A DNA stretch of 64,000 bases from Gammaproteobacteria bacterium. Its GTDB lineage: Bacteria > Pseudomonadota > Gammaproteobacteria > UBA6429 > Thiohalophilaceae. Within the stretch, counting starts at the first letter, position 1. Each line of letters starts with the position of its first letter. The translations under genes were made by a program, and so were the position numbers. Location: positions 1 to 64,000 of the forward strand of contig JAPHRJ010000056.1 of assembly GCA_026196045.1 (NCBI GenBank). Reading direction: 5' to 3'. This document shows, piece after piece, positions 49,259 through 59,687 of the stretch. Under the pieces are notes generated by a model. It made no database searches, was not told the DNA's origin, and saw nothing but the letters and a program-made list of their open reading frames with translations.

Positions 49259-50127
49259 ATGAAAATCTTAAAATCAGGCTTTTCAATTTTTCTATTTCTT
49301 CTTACCCCTCTTACCCTTGGGGCGGCTACCAGTTCAGGGGCAGACAACTATCTGGATCTCACCACCCATCCTGTAGGTCTGTTGTCACTCGTTCTATTTA
49401 TCATTGCCTACGCCGTAGTGATATGTGAGGAATGTACTCAACTACGCAAATCAAAACCAGTTATCCTCGCCGCAGGCATCATCTGGGCCATGATTGCCAG
49501 TCTCGCCTGCGTAAATATTGTTGTTGCAGCCAACGCCGGAGGAGCCTTTAGTCCATTTGGCGACATCACAACATTGATGGTCTGGCAAAAAGGTGCTGTC
49601 GAATTTCAGACTTTCTTTTTACTGTTCATTCCTTCGCTGGTTAATTTTCTGGTACCCGCCACCCTGATACACTTTTTCGTACCCCATGGCACACCTGAGC
49701 CTGACAATGGACGGGTAAAACTCTACCGTGGTGCCTATGTCATAATATTCCTGTTTGTCTGCACCATTGTCACTGCCGTTAGCTTCCATAGTATTTTACA
49801 TCTGCCCCCCATGTTAGGGATGATGGCGGGTCTCGCTTATTTACAGTTCTATGGTTATTACCTGAAAAGAACCCATGTCCCTACCCCTGAAGATCATCCC
49901 GACTATGGCACAGTAGACGATATGATGCATTCAGGTAGAAAAACACGTAAGCCCTTCGATATTTTCGGTCGTCTCGCTCGCGCTGAATGGGGCAGGCACG
50001 AGGCATGTATACCTTTTTCACTCACCTTAAATGGACGCCGGTAATCATGCTGGGTTATGCGGCAAGTATTCTCACTCATATCTGGATAAATGCAGACACC
50101 TACCAGATACCTGTCATGGGAGGTTAA
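49259..50127 (+). pseudogene. nhaD: NhaD-type Na+/H+ antiporter gene with two internal deletions
   Basis: The 5' part codes for the NhaD start (DLTTHPVGLLSLVLFIIAYAVVICEE...LRKSKPVILAAGIIWAMIA). At about 49500 it jumps in frame to ACVNIVVAANAGGAFSPFGDITTLMVWQKG, which in NhaD lies roughly 130 residues further on. A second jump near 49990, after RLARAEWG, removes about 100 residues and shifts the frame: the ORF then ends at 50044 with a foreign tail. In the shifted frame the real NhaD C-terminus is intact, ARGMYTFFTHLKWTPVIMLGY to VMGG and a stop at 50127. The remaining protein lacks several transmembrane helices and cannot be a normal antiporter. The ends still read cleanly, so the decay is recent, or the deletions are assembly errors. 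Confidence 0.82.
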
Positions 50128-50132
50128 TAGCT

Positions 50133-50681
50133 ATGCTTGATGATCTTAAGGTCAAAGATGTCTATCTCAAGACGGAGGACTACCCGAATATTTCAGTCAA
50201 TGCTCCACTGGGACAGGCTTTCCATCTGATGCACCATGTACTGGAAGATAAAACCAAGTTCCGCACCATTCTGGTACTGGACGATGATAACCGCTTAAAA
50301 GGTTATCTGTCTCTACGAGATCTTATTAGTGCAGTAGGACCGGACTACCTGAAAAAATGTCATCCACATTTCATGCGGAATCAGCCTATCAGTGGTTTTT
50401 GTCAGGATCTAACCTCACTTTCGGTAATCTGGCAGGAGGGATTTACTCTTAAATTACATGATGAGTTGAACAAACCTGTATCCGAATGTATGACTCCCAT
50501 GGAAGACCTGGTTATTCTGGATGACCCTATTGCAAAATGTCTCTATACCATGCTCGCTAATGATGTACTCGTGCTTCCTGTTGTTGAAGACGAACACGTT
50601 ATTGGCGTCATACGTCTGGTCGATCTGTTTGAACGAATTGCTGATAACGTTGAACAGGCGTGGATGCCTGAACAGAAGTAG
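50133..50681 (+). CDS. CBS-domain protein
   Basis: A 183-residue cytoplasmic protein with two CBS domains. The first covers residues ~8-65 (SVNAPLGQAFHLMHHVL, TILVLDDDNRLKGYLSLRDLI), the second ~115-175 (CLYTMLANDVLVLPVVEDEHVIGVIRLVDLFERIA). Such pairs bind adenine nucleotides and often control a transporter or enzyme. The ATG at 50133 has GGGAGG nine bases before it, inside the end of nhaD. It is nine bases before the transporter gene, so a regulatory link with that transporter is likely. No enzyme domain is attached. Confidence 0.82.
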   Translation: MLDDLKVKDVYLKTEDYPNISVNAPLGQAFHLMHHVLEDKTKFRTILVLDDDNRLKGYLSLRDLISAVGPDYLKKCHPHFMRNQPISGFCQDLTSLSVIWQEGFTLKLHDELNKPVSECMTPMEDLVILDDPIAKCLYTMLANDVLVLPVVEDEHVIGVIRLVDLFERIADNVEQAWMPEQK

Positions 50682-50690
50682 AGGTAAACT

Positions 50691-52178
50691 ATGTCAGAAC
50701 AACCCGAACAAAAATATATTCAATTTACGCTTCCGATTACGGTTCTTGATCTTAAACGTATCGGCTTTATCACCCTGGGTCTGTTTCTTTTCTTCTGGCT
50801 TTATCTTGCCGATCCACTTCCCGATGCGATCGATCCACTTGGTGAACATTTCCCATTAAGCCGTGAAGGTAAAGCCGCTATTGCATTATTTTTATTGGCC
50901 GGTACCTGGTGGGTATTTGAAGTAGTCCCCATTGGCGTAACCAGCCTGGCTATTGGTGTTGTCCAGGCACTATTTTTAATCCGACCAGCCAGCGTTGCTT
51001 TCAAAGATTTTATGGATCCATCTGTACTGTTTATTTTTGGTTCTCTTGTTATTGGTATGGTATTCACCAAAGTTGGCCTTTCGCGACGAGTCTCATATAA
51101 GATGCTGACAATTGTGGGGGAAAAGACCAGCATGATTTATCTGGGCTGTTTCATTGTTACGGCCATTCTCACACATTTCATGGCACATACTGCGGTTGCT
51201 GCGACCATGTTCCCTATTTTAATGGCCATTTACACGCTGTACGGTGAGACTGATAAACCAACAAAATTTGGTAAGGGTTTATTTATTGGTATGGCCTTTG
51301 TTGCCGGTGCCGGTAGTATGATCACCTTATTAGGCGCTGCACGTGGTGCAGTTGCACTTGGCTTCTATAATGATATTGTCGATCGTAATATTTCCTTTTT
51401 TGAATTAAGTTATTACATGTTTCCCATTGGCTGGATAATGGTCTTCCTCTGCTGGGTACTCATAATGCTAATGTTCAAACCTGAGAAAGCAGAAATTCCC
51501 GGTCTACGGGAAAAAGCTAAACGCCTGTACAAAGAAGCCGGCCCCATCACCCGTGATGAAATCTTTGTCGTTGGAGTAGTACTGGCGGTGATTGTTACTC
51601 TGTCACTAAAATCATTCATCCCCGAAATGGAATTCATCGATAAAACCTCAGTCATTCTACTTTCAACAATTATCTTTTTCATGTTCAAGATCCTGACCAT
51701 TAAGGAACTGGAACAGATCCCCTGGAATATTATCCTTCTTTTTGCCGGCGCAATGAGTATCGGTTTCTGTTTATGGGAAACGGGTGCCGCCAGGTGGCTA
51801 GCGATTAACTGGTTAGCCATGTTTAAAGAATCTAACTGGTTTATTTTTGTGTTAGGGATTTCCTTCTTTGTCATGATTATGACCAACTTCATCATGAATG
51901 TCGCCGCTATTGCGATTTCACTCCCCGTCGCACTGGTAATTGCACCATACCTTGGCGTTGCACCGGATGTTGTGTTGTATTCATCCCTGATCGTTTCCGC
52001 CTGTCCATTCCTGTTACTGGTGGGTGCCGCACCCAATGCGATTGCCTATGACTCAAAGCAGTTCACCACTGGACAGTTTTTCGTGGCGGGTATTCCTGGC
52101 AGTATTGTACTGATGGCGGTTACCGCACTGGCGGTGGGTATCATCTGGCCATTGATGGGGATGCCCATTACCCAATAA
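50691..52178 (+). CDS. DASS/SLC13 family anion transporter
   Basis: A 495-residue membrane protein with about 12 hydrophobic segments, of the divalent anion:Na+ symporter family (NadC, CitT, SLC13). Signatures include AIALFLLAGTWWVFEVVPIGVTSL, LTHFMAHTAVAATMFPI, an SxT-like GAGSMITLLGAA loop and a second half ending NFIMNVAAIAISLPVA...LLVGAAPNAIAYDS. The classical SNT motifs are altered (TAVAAT, MNVAAI), so the substrate may be a dicarboxylate, sulfate or another anion. A ribosome binding site (GAGGTAA) precedes it. It forms an operon with the CBS protein. Confidence 0.85.
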   Translation: MSEQPEQKYIQFTLPITVLDLKRIGFITLGLFLFFWLYLADPLPDAIDPLGEHFPLSREGKAAIALFLLAGTWWVFEVVPIGVTSLAIGVVQALFLIRPASVAFKDFMDPSVLFIFGSLVIGMVFTKVGLSRRVSYKMLTIVGEKTSMIYLGCFIVTAILTHFMAHTAVAATMFPILMAIYTLYGETDKPTKFGKGLFIGMAFVAGAGSMITLLGAARGAVALGFYNDIVDRNISFFELSYYMFPIGWIMVFLCWVLIMLMFKPEKAEIPGLREKAKRLYKEAGPITRDEIFVVGVVLAVIVTLSLKSFIPEMEFIDKTSVILLSTIIFFMFKILTIKELEQIPWNIILLFAGAMSIGFCLWETGAARWLAINWLAMFKESNWFIFVLGISFFVMIMTNFIMNVAAIAISLPVALVIAPYLGVAPDVVLYSSLIVSACPFLLLVGAAPNAIAYDSKQFTTGQFFVAGIPGSIVLMAVTALAVGIIWPLMGMPITQ

Positions 52179-52347
52179 AACCATAATCAGGTTTCATCTA
52201 ACCAGAATCATAATGTGTCTATATAGATAATATTAACTGCATTTATCGCCTATACTTTAACTTGAATGTAATTACTCTCATATAAGGATGCTAAAGAAAC
52301 TATATACCTCGGAAGAAGGAACATATCCGTGACATCGATTCAATATT

Positions 52348-55329
52348 ATGGCCTTAATCCCACATACACCCGAGACAACCCCCCATACCCCACGCTTCTG
52401 GCATCTTTTATGTAAGATGCGCATCCGGCAATTATTATTGCTGGTTCTTGGTCTATTAACCCTCATATCTATCATGGCTCTTGGTTGGAATGTTATCCAC
52501 GTATTACATCAGTATGAGGATGCCGAATATATGGCTGGCTCAAGCGATATCGGGCAACAGGCGCTGGCTCTCAATGCCCTGCTAGCTCGTGAACGTGGCC
52601 TGGCCGCGGCACTGCTTGCAAACCCGAAAACTTATAATGCAAAGACAAAGATTCACCTGAAACAATTACGTCAGGATGCTGATAAAGCTATGTACAGCCT
52701 CTATCAAAAACTGAAAGAAAACACTAGCCTGGTGACTATTCCGACGATCCATCCCCATCTTGATAGCGTGGTTCAACGCCTGAGTGACAACCGTCAACAG
52801 GTAGATCAAAACCTCAATAATAATGATGCCTCCATGACCTACAGTAGCTGGATCGATGCAATCAGCCAACGTATTGAAGAAATAGCGATGATCAATCGTA
52901 TTGTCATGGCTCCCGTCAAAGAAGAAGAACATGCATCACGTTATGGCATATTTATTAAGGAGGCTTTTTTTAGCTACAGTGAGAATGCAGGCCATGAGCG
53001 GGCTCTACTTAGTGCCGTCATTGCCCAACAGCGATCTTTCCGTCAGGAGGAATACCAGCAACTCGATATTTACCTCCATACCAGTCAACTGATAGAAAAA
53101 CGACTTAATGTGATACTGGATTTTTTTCCATCAACCCCTGCCATCCGCCAGGCACGGACTGAGTTACAACGCACCTATAAGGAGGGGTACATGGCTCTGC
53201 GAACCGCCATAGTCCAGAGCAGTCTTAATGGCCAACCCTATCCGATTACTTCTACTGAGTGGTTTAACCAGGCTACTGAGGCCGTTAACGCCATCCTTAA
53301 TCTCTCAGATGCCGTTAACCTGCATATTAATGATGATATTGATATCATAAAAAATCGAAGCCGCAATACAATTGTTGCTCTGATTATTACCCTACTGCTG
53401 GTTATTACCATTTTTATAGTTGCCTTTATGGTGACCTACCGCCGTATTCTGATGCCACTACAACAACTGGAATGCTCGGCTCACACGATTTCCGGTGGCA
53501 ACCTTACCCAGCCTATACAAATCCTGGCCCAGGATGAGTTTGGTGATGTTGCTGAAGCTTTTGAAGTGATGCGTGATTATCTGTTTCATGACCGTGAAAA
53601 ACGGCAGAAGGCAGAATATGAATTGCGTAAACTCTCCACCGCTATTGAACAGAGTGTTAGTTCTATTATTATCACTGATATCAATGGTGTTACAGAATAT
53701 GTCAACCCACAGTTCTATAAAACCACTGGTTACAAACCCGAAGAAGCGATTGGCCACAAGGCTAACCTGCTGCGTTCAGATAAAACTCCTTTATCTACCC
53801 ATACCCATCTCTGGGATACCATTAGAAGTGGGCAGGTCTGGCATGGTGAAATACTCAATAAAAAGAAAAATGGAGAACTATTTTGGGAGCTGGTTTCCAT
53901 TTCACCAGTACGAAACCGTGAAGGCCAGATTGCGAATTTTATTGGCATCCAGCATGACATTACTGAACGCAAGAAACTTGAAGAACGCCTCAACTTTATG
54001 GCTTACCATGATGAGCTTACTGAATTACCCAATCGGACTCTGTTGCTCGATCGCTTTGAACAACTAACAACACATGCCCAGCGAGCTAACCATAAAGTTG
54101 CTCTGCTAATTCTTGACCTGGATCGTTTTAAACTAATCAATGACAGTCTTGGTCACCGTATTGGAGACCAGCTACTTATTGAGATAGCCAAACGTCTTAA
54201 ACATACAGCACGTAGCAGTGATACGATTGCACGTTATGGTGGTGATGAGTTTGTCATACTGGTCAGCGATCTTACCGATACTGATTCGCTAATTAATCTT
54301 TCCAAACGACTGGTAGACATCATTAGCGAACCCATGACTATTTCTGAACACCATCTACATATCTCTGCCAGTATTGGTATCAGTATCTGGCCAGATGATG
54401 GCGATGATATGGATACACTATTACGTCTGGCTGATACCGCCATGTACCACGCCAAAGATCTGGGCCGAAATCAATTTCAGTTCTATACTCCGGAACTAAA
54501 CCTGCAAACCAGCCAACGACTCCGCCTTGAGAATGATCTCCGTGTCGCCCTCGATAACCAGGAACTTGAACTCTATTACCAGCCACAGGTTCATCTAAAA
54601 GATAATAAAATTATTGGTGCCGAAGCGTTAATACGCTGGAACCATCCTGAGTTTGGTCTGATATCTCCCATTCAATTTATTCCCCTGGCAGAAGATACCG
54701 GACTTATCCGACCCATCGGTGAATGGGTATTACTTAGTGCCTGTACCCAGGCTATGGAATGGGAAAAGGATGGTTACTCTGATCTGTCTATCGCTGTGAA
54801 TGTTTCGGTACGTCAACTTGATGATATCAACTTTCTCTCCAGCCTCAAACGTACACTACAACAAAGCGGCCTTGATGCCGGACGCCTGGAAATTGAAATC
54901 ACAGAAAGTTCGGTGATGGAACAACCCGAAAGAATGCTGGAGGTACTCAATACCATCAAGCAGCTAGGTATAAAACTGGCCCTTGATGATTTTGGTACGG
55001 GTTATTCTAGTTTATCCTATCTGCGCCGCTTCCCTTTCGACAAGCTCAAGATTGATCGTTCATTTATCAAGGACATCACAAATAAACCTGAAGATGCCGC
55101 CATTACACATACCATTGGTGAAATGGCGCATAGTCTGAAGATGACTGTTATTGCAGAGGGTGTAGAGACTGAATTACAGGCGACCTACCTAAGACGTTCT
55201 GCCTGTGATGAGATACAGGGTTATCTGATCAGTAAGCCAGTTCCTGCTGCAGAATTTATGCGGCTGCTTCAGCACCCAGTACAATATTTTGATCACATTG
55301 AAGAAGATACATCTGATATTTTTAGTTAA
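52348..55329 (+). CDS. c-di-GMP signalling protein: NIT, HAMP, PAS, GGDEF, EAL
   Basis: A 993-residue inner-membrane protein. TM1 (residues ~28-50), a nitrate/nitrite-sensing NIT-like periplasmic domain to ~335 (LNALLARERGLAAALLAN), TM2 (~342-362), a HAMP domain (~363-415), a PAS/PAC pair (~427-545), GGDEF (~550-715) and EAL (~725-975). GGDEF is intact (ARYGGDEFVIL near residue 628), as is EAL (GAEALIRWNHPE near 756, with DDFGTGYSSLSYL). Both synthesis and breakdown of c-di-GMP are thus possible, controlled by an outside signal. It comes after the transporter operon on the same strand. Confidence 0.92.
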   Translation: MALIPHTPETTPHTPRFWHLLCKMRIRQLLLLVLGLLTLISIMALGWNVIHVLHQYEDAEYMAGSSDIGQQALALNALLARERGLAAALLANPKTYNAKTKIHLKQLRQDADKAMYSLYQKLKENTSLVTIPTIHPHLDSVVQRLSDNRQQVDQNLNNNDASMTYSSWIDAISQRIEEIAMINRIVMAPVKEEEHASRYGIFIKEAFFSYSENAGHERALLSAVIAQQRSFRQEEYQQLDIYLHTSQLIEKRLNVILDFFPSTPAIRQARTELQRTYKEGYMALRTAIVQSSLNGQPYPITSTEWFNQATEAVNAILNLSDAVNLHINDDIDIIKNRSRNTIVALIITLLLVITIFIVAFMVTYRRILMPLQQLECSAHTISGGNLTQPIQILAQDEFGDVAEAFEVMRDYLFHDREKRQKAEYELRKLSTAIEQSVSSIIITDINGVTEYVNPQFYKTTGYKPEEAIGHKANLLRSDKTPLSTHTHLWDTIRSGQVWHGEILNKKKNGELFWELVSISPVRNREGQIANFIGIQHDITERKKLEERLNFMAYHDELTELPNRTLLLDRFEQLTTHAQRANHKVALLILDLDRFKLINDSLGHRIGDQLLIEIAKRLKHTARSSDTIARYGGDEFVILVSDLTDTDSLINLSKRLVDIISEPMTISEHHLHISASIGISIWPDDGDDMDTLLRLADTAMYHAKDLGRNQFQFYTPELNLQTSQRLRLENDLRVALDNQELELYYQPQVHLKDNKIIGAEALIRWNHPEFGLISPIQFIPLAEDTGLIRPIGEWVLLSACTQAMEWEKDGYSDLSIAVNVSVRQLDDINFLSSLKRTLQQSGLDAGRLEIEITESSVMEQPERMLEVLNTIKQLGIKLALDDFGTGYSSLSYLRRFPFDKLKIDRSFIKDITNKPEDAAITHTIGEMAHSLKMTVIAEGVETELQATYLRRSACDEIQGYLISKPVPAAEFMRLLQHPVQYFDHIEEDTSDIFS

Positions 55330-55407
55330 TTATTTATGTTCATAAAAGCAATATGAATTTCGACCTGACTGTTTTGCTTCATACATCGCCCTATCGGCAT
55401 AAGATAA
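55330..55407 (-). pseudogene. 3' remnant of a GGDEF diguanylate cyclase gene
   Basis: The minus strand reads LSYADRAMYEAKQSGRNSYCFYEHK and a stop. ADRAMYEAKQSGRN is the classic end of a GGDEF domain (AD-x-A-x-Y-x-AK-x-x-GRN). A stop codon lies directly before it (55408-55410), so only the last 25 codons remain. It starts one base after the stop of the big GGDEF/EAL gene, on the other strand, and differs from that gene's own GGDEF end (ADTAMYHAKDLGRNQ). Confidence 0.8.
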
Positions 55408-55437
55408 TTATTATTTGAATATACTCTGAACCGAATA

Positions 55438-56559
55438 CTAACTTAGCACCAGATTATCTCGGTGGATCAATTCAGCTTCATCTACATAACCCAATAATTC
55501 TTCAATGCGCTCACTGGCCTGGCCTTTGATCAATCGAACTTCAGCAGCGCGATAGTTAACCAGGCCACGGGCAACTTCATTACCCTGCTGGTCAACACAG
55601 GCCACCACTTCACCACGTTCGAAACTCCCATCAACTGAAACAACGCCAACAGCCAGTAAACTTTTACCTGATGTTTTTAATACTTTAACCGCACCATCAT
55701 CCAGCACCAGCTTTCCACGCATTTGCAAATGACCCGCTAGCCACTGCTTGCGTGCAGTCACAGGTTCCTGTGCGGCTTTTAATAAAGTCCCAACAGAGTT
55801 CCCCGCCAGAATTTCAGCCAGGACCTGTGACTTACGACCAGACGCAATAATCGTTGATGTACCAGACCGTGCAGCCAGGCGTGCGGCACGTATTTTAGTT
55901 GTCATACCACCCTGACCTAATGTACCCGCTCCACCAGCCGCCATACCATCAAGAGAAGGTTCACTAACCAGGGCTTCCTGAATTAATTTCGCATCGGTAT
56001 GTTCACGAGGATCACGGTCAAACAAGCCTTCCTGATCCGTCAGGATTATGAGCCGGTCAGCTTCAACAAGATTAGCGACTAATGCGGCGAGGGTGTCATT
56101 ATCACCAAAACGGATTTCATCTGTCACTACCGTATCGTTTTCATTGACGACAGGCACCACACCTAATTCCAGCAAACTTCGAATTGTTGTGCGTGCATTC
56201 AGGTAACGTTCACGACTGGATAGATCGCTGTGAGTCAGAAGTATTTGAGCAGTATGATGTCCATACTTTGCAAAGCAGGATTCATAAGTCTGCACAAGTC
56301 CCATTTGTCCAACTGCCGCTGCCGCTTGTAATTCATGAACCGCATGTGGACGCTGTTTCCATCCCAATCGGCACATTCCTTCTGCTACTGCACCGGATGA
56401 TACCAGTACCACTTCAATACCCTGATCCAGCAGGCCCTTCATTTGTTCGACCCAATTACAAATACTGCCCAGATCCAGGCCAGCGCCATCCTGGGTTAAC
56501 AAGGCACTACCGATCTTGATAACCCAACGTTGTGACTGTCTGTTTTGTTGTTCACTCAT
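55438..56559 (-). CDS. proB: glutamate 5-kinase
   Basis: First step of proline synthesis: phosphorylates glutamate. 374 residues from the ATG at 56559; two upstream in-frame ATGs would overlap obg[31 protein letters not shown], the [10 protein letters not shown] block with [33 protein letters not shown], and [17 protein letters not shown] form the kinase. The C-terminal PUA domain (residues ~280-360) is present. It lies 37 bases after obgE, the usual neighbour. Confidence 0.95.
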   Translation of the reverse strand: MSEQQNRQSQRWVIKIGSALLTQDGAGLDLGSICNWVEQMKGLLDQGIEVVLVSSGAVAEGMCRLGWKQRPHAVHELQAAAAVGQMGLVQTYESCFAKYGHHTAQILLTHSDLSSRERYLNARTTIRSLLELGVVPVVNENDTVVTDEIRFGDNDTLAALVANLVEADRLIILTDQEGLFDRDPREHTDAKLIQEALVSEPSLDGMAAGGAGTLGQGGMTTKIRAARLAARSGTSTIIASGRKSQVLAEILAGNSVGTLLKAAQEPVTARKQWLAGHLQMRGKLVLDDGAVKVLKTSGKSLLAVGVVSVDGSFERGEVVACVDQQGNEVARGLVNYRAAEVRLIKGQASERIEELLGYVDEAELIHRDNLVLS

Positions 56560-56596
56560 GATTGTATAGATACCCATAAAGTCTTCTGCAAAAGAC

Positions 56597-57661
<1,065 letters not shown>

Positions 57662-57676
57662 TCAGTTCCAGGGAAT

Positions 57677-57740
57677 GAAGGACGAGTAACGAGGAAAACC
57701 TTCTGTGTTTTGTACCTCGTAACCTGTCACTCGTCCCTTC
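57677..57740. repeat. inverted GACGAGTAACGAGG repeat upstream of obgE
   Basis: GAAGGACGAGTAACGAGG (57677-57694) is matched in inverse orientation by CCTCGTAACCTGTCACTCGTCCCTTC (57715-57740) with an insertion. The same CTCGTCCC sequence occurs inside the 3' end of obgE (56611-56640). It is a dispersed repeat type common in proteobacterial intergenic regions. Confidence 0.6.
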
Positions 57741-57752
57741 TATGTTATAAAC

Positions 57753-57779
57753 AAAAAACCCCGTTAAAAAACGGGGTTT
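57753..57779 (-). terminator. terminator of the rplU-rpmA operon
   Basis: On the minus strand GAAACCCCGTT-TTTTAA-CGGGG is followed by a run of T. The stem of about 9-10 bp lies 28 bases after the rpmA stop. obgE must then have its own promoter or depend on read-through. Confidence 0.85.
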
Positions 57780-57806
57780 CGAGTGAATCTGACATTCCGC
57801 AAAATA

Positions 57807-58064
57807 CTATGCAGGTATCACACTCACATGCTGGCGGTTTTTCGGACCTTTTATTTCAAACTTGACCGTGCCAGAGATCTTGGCAAACAGTGTGTCGTCT
57901 TTACCCTTACCAACATTCAAACCTGGGTGTACTTTAGTACCACGCTGACGGATCAGAATATTCCCAGCCAGTACTTCCTGACCACCGTAACGTTTTACGC
58001 CCAGGCGCTTGGCGTTGGAATCGCGACCGTTACGAGTACTACCACCTGCTTTCTTATGAGCCAT
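57807..58064 (-). CDS. rpmA: 50S ribosomal protein L27
   Basis: An 85-residue ribosomal protein whose N-terminus reaches the peptidyl transferase centre. [28 protein letters not shown] and [15 protein letters not shown] are standard. There is no extra N-terminal leader as in Firmicutes. It is 22 bases after rplU. Confidence 0.97.
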   Translation of the reverse strand: MAHKKAGGSTRNGRDSNAKRLGVKRYGGQEVLAGNILIRQRGTKVHPGLNVGKGKDDTLFAKISGTVKFEIKGPKNRQHVSVIPA

Positions 58065-58086
58065 TGTATTACCTCTTCAAAATGCC

Positions 58087-58398
58087 TTAGCCGGCAATGC
58101 CGGTGATTTCCAGTTCTGTATAGGCCTGACGATGGCCCTGAGTCTTTTTATGGTGCTTACGACGACGGAACTTGATGATGCGAATTTTCTTACCACGACC
58201 ATGTTCAGTAATAGTGGCCGTTACCTTGCCACCATCAATATATGGTGCACCAATTGTGACATTGTCACCGTCTGCAATCATCAGCACTTTATCCAGTTCT
58301 ACACTAGCACCGGATTCCGCATTGATTTTCTCAACACGAAGTTTCTGGCCCTGCTCAACTTTGTACTGTTTGCCACCGGTTTTGATTACCGCGTACAT
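58087..58398 (-). CDS. rplU: 50S ribosomal protein L21
   Basis: A 103-residue ribosomal protein that binds 23S r[27 protein letters not shown] and [16 protein letters not shown] are family signatures. It is first in the operon with rpmA and has a good promoter upstream, divergent from ispB. Confidence 0.97.
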   Translation of the reverse strand: MYAVIKTGGKQYKVEQGQKLRVEKINAESGASVELDKVLMIADGDNVTIGAPYIDGGKVTATITEHGRGKKIRIIKFRRRKHHKKTQGHRQAYTELEITGIAG

Positions 58399-58460
58399 GT
58401 AATTTCTCCAAACTTAACCCCCGCCCACGGCGAGAGAGACAGAATTCGTAAAAGCGCGCA

Positions 58461-58489
58461 ATTTTACCCCTTCACCTGCCACGGGTCAA
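58461..58489 (-). promoter_or_regulatory. promoter of rplU-rpmA
   Basis: On the minus strand TTGACC (58484-58489) and TAAAAT (58461-58466) are 17 bases apart, each with five of six matches. The message would start about 55 bases before the rplU ATG. Confidence 0.6.
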
Positions 58490-58558
58490 AGTATTTTCCC
58501 GATTTTAGCCATGTTTCCCACTAAAATCAGCTGGAATCGACTCCTATATAATATTGCC

Positions 58559-58587
58559 TTGACAGCGCACCGGGCGCGCCCTAGCAT
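58559..58587 (+). promoter_or_regulatory. candidate promoter of ispB
   Basis: A perfect TTGACA (58559-58564), a 17-base GC-rich spacer and TAGCAT (58582-58587). Transcription would start about 33 bases before the ispB ATG. Confidence 0.5.
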
Positions 58588-58626
58588 GCAGGCCAAATTT
58601 TATATCGTCCAACCGACTAAGTATTG

Positions 58627-59595
58627 ATGAACATTGAAGAAATCTACAGCCTGATTGCCGCTGATATGGACAAGGTTAATGCCTGTATCCAGAGTCGCCT
58701 GCAGTCGGAAGTCGTGCTCATCAACCAGATCGGGGCGTATATTATCAACAGTGGTGGCAAACGCCTGCGCCCGGTAATTCACTTACTAGCCGCCCGCGCC
58801 CTTGATTATCAGGGAAGCCAACATATTGATCTGGCAACAATTATTGAATTTATCCACACCGCCACTCTGCTCCATGATGATGTGGTCGATAGCTCAGAAT
58901 TACGTCGAGGACAGGAAACCGCCAATCACCTGTTTGGCAATGAAGCCAGTGTACTGGTCGGGGATTTCCTCTACTCTCGAGCTTTTGAAATGATGGTCGA
59001 CGTCAACCGCATGCCTGTAATGGATATCATGGCCCACGCCACCAACACCATTGCAGAAGGTGAAGTCCAGCAACTCCTCAACGTGCATGACGCTGACACT
59101 ACCGAAGCTCGCTATCTGGAAGTCATTCACAACAAGACCGCAAAATTATTCGAATCCGCTTCCCAGCTTGGAGCCGTGATTGCCGAACGAAGCAAAACCG
59201 AAGAACAGGCCATGAAAGCCTATGGCATGCATCTGGGCTGCGCTTTCCAGCTCATTGATGATGTACTGGATTACAGCGCCTCCAGCGAGGAACTCGGCAA
59301 AAATGTCGGTGATGACCTGGCCGAAGGCAAACCTACCATGCCGCTAATTTATGCCATGCGTAACGGAACCACAGAAGAAGCAGCCGTCGTTCGTCATGCC
59401 ATTGAAAAAGGGGGTTTAGAACAAATTGAAGGAGTTTGTGCCGCCATTGAATCGACCGGAGCTATCGACTACACCGCCCAGTGTGCCCGTGTTGAAGCAG
59501 ATAAAGCGATTGAAGCCCTCAATATTATTCCAGCATCTAAATACAAAGATGCACTTAGCTTTTTAGCTGAATTCTCGGTAAATCGCTCATACTAA
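58627..59595 (+). CDS. ispB: octaprenyl diphosphate synthase
   Basis: Makes the isoprenoid side chain of ubiquinone from IPP and FPP; uses the products of IspH. 322 residues. The two Asp-rich motifs are LLHDDVVDSSELRRG near residue 83 and LIDDVLDY near 211, with SGGKRLRP near 42. I start at the ATG at 58627; a TTG directly before it is possible. It converges with tetR across a tRNA relic. Confidence 0.95.
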   Translation: MNIEEIYSLIAADMDKVNACIQSRLQSEVVLINQIGAYIINSGGKRLRPVIHLLAARALDYQGSQHIDLATIIEFIHTATLLHDDVVDSSELRRGQETANHLFGNEASVLVGDFLYSRAFEMMVDVNRMPVMDIMAHATNTIAEGEVQQLLNVHDADTTEARYLEVIHNKTAKLFESASQLGAVIAERSKTEEQAMKAYGMHLGCAFQLIDDVLDYSASSEELGKNVGDDLAEGKPTMPLIYAMRNGTTEEAAVVRHAIEKGGLEQIEGVCAAIESTGAIDYTAQCARVEADKAIEALNIIPASKYKDALSFLAEFSVNRSY

Positions 59596-59687
59596 ATTCT
59601 CTATCTCTGGCATGAGCCGCTTCAGTTGCTTGTTTGGTTTAGGTTACTCAAGCGAGAAATGACAAGGCAAAAACTTTGAGAGAAAAA

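Noticed and set aside
50031-50133. N-terminal extension of the CBS protein
   Set aside because: This stretch is the NhaD C-terminus read in another frame; the ATG at 50133 has a ribosome binding site.
55033-55060. TTCGACAAGCTCAAG inside the GGDEF/EAL gene, like the dispersed repeat arm
   Set aside because: It encodes the conserved PFDKLKID motif of EAL domains, so the likeness to the repeat is a coincidence of codons.
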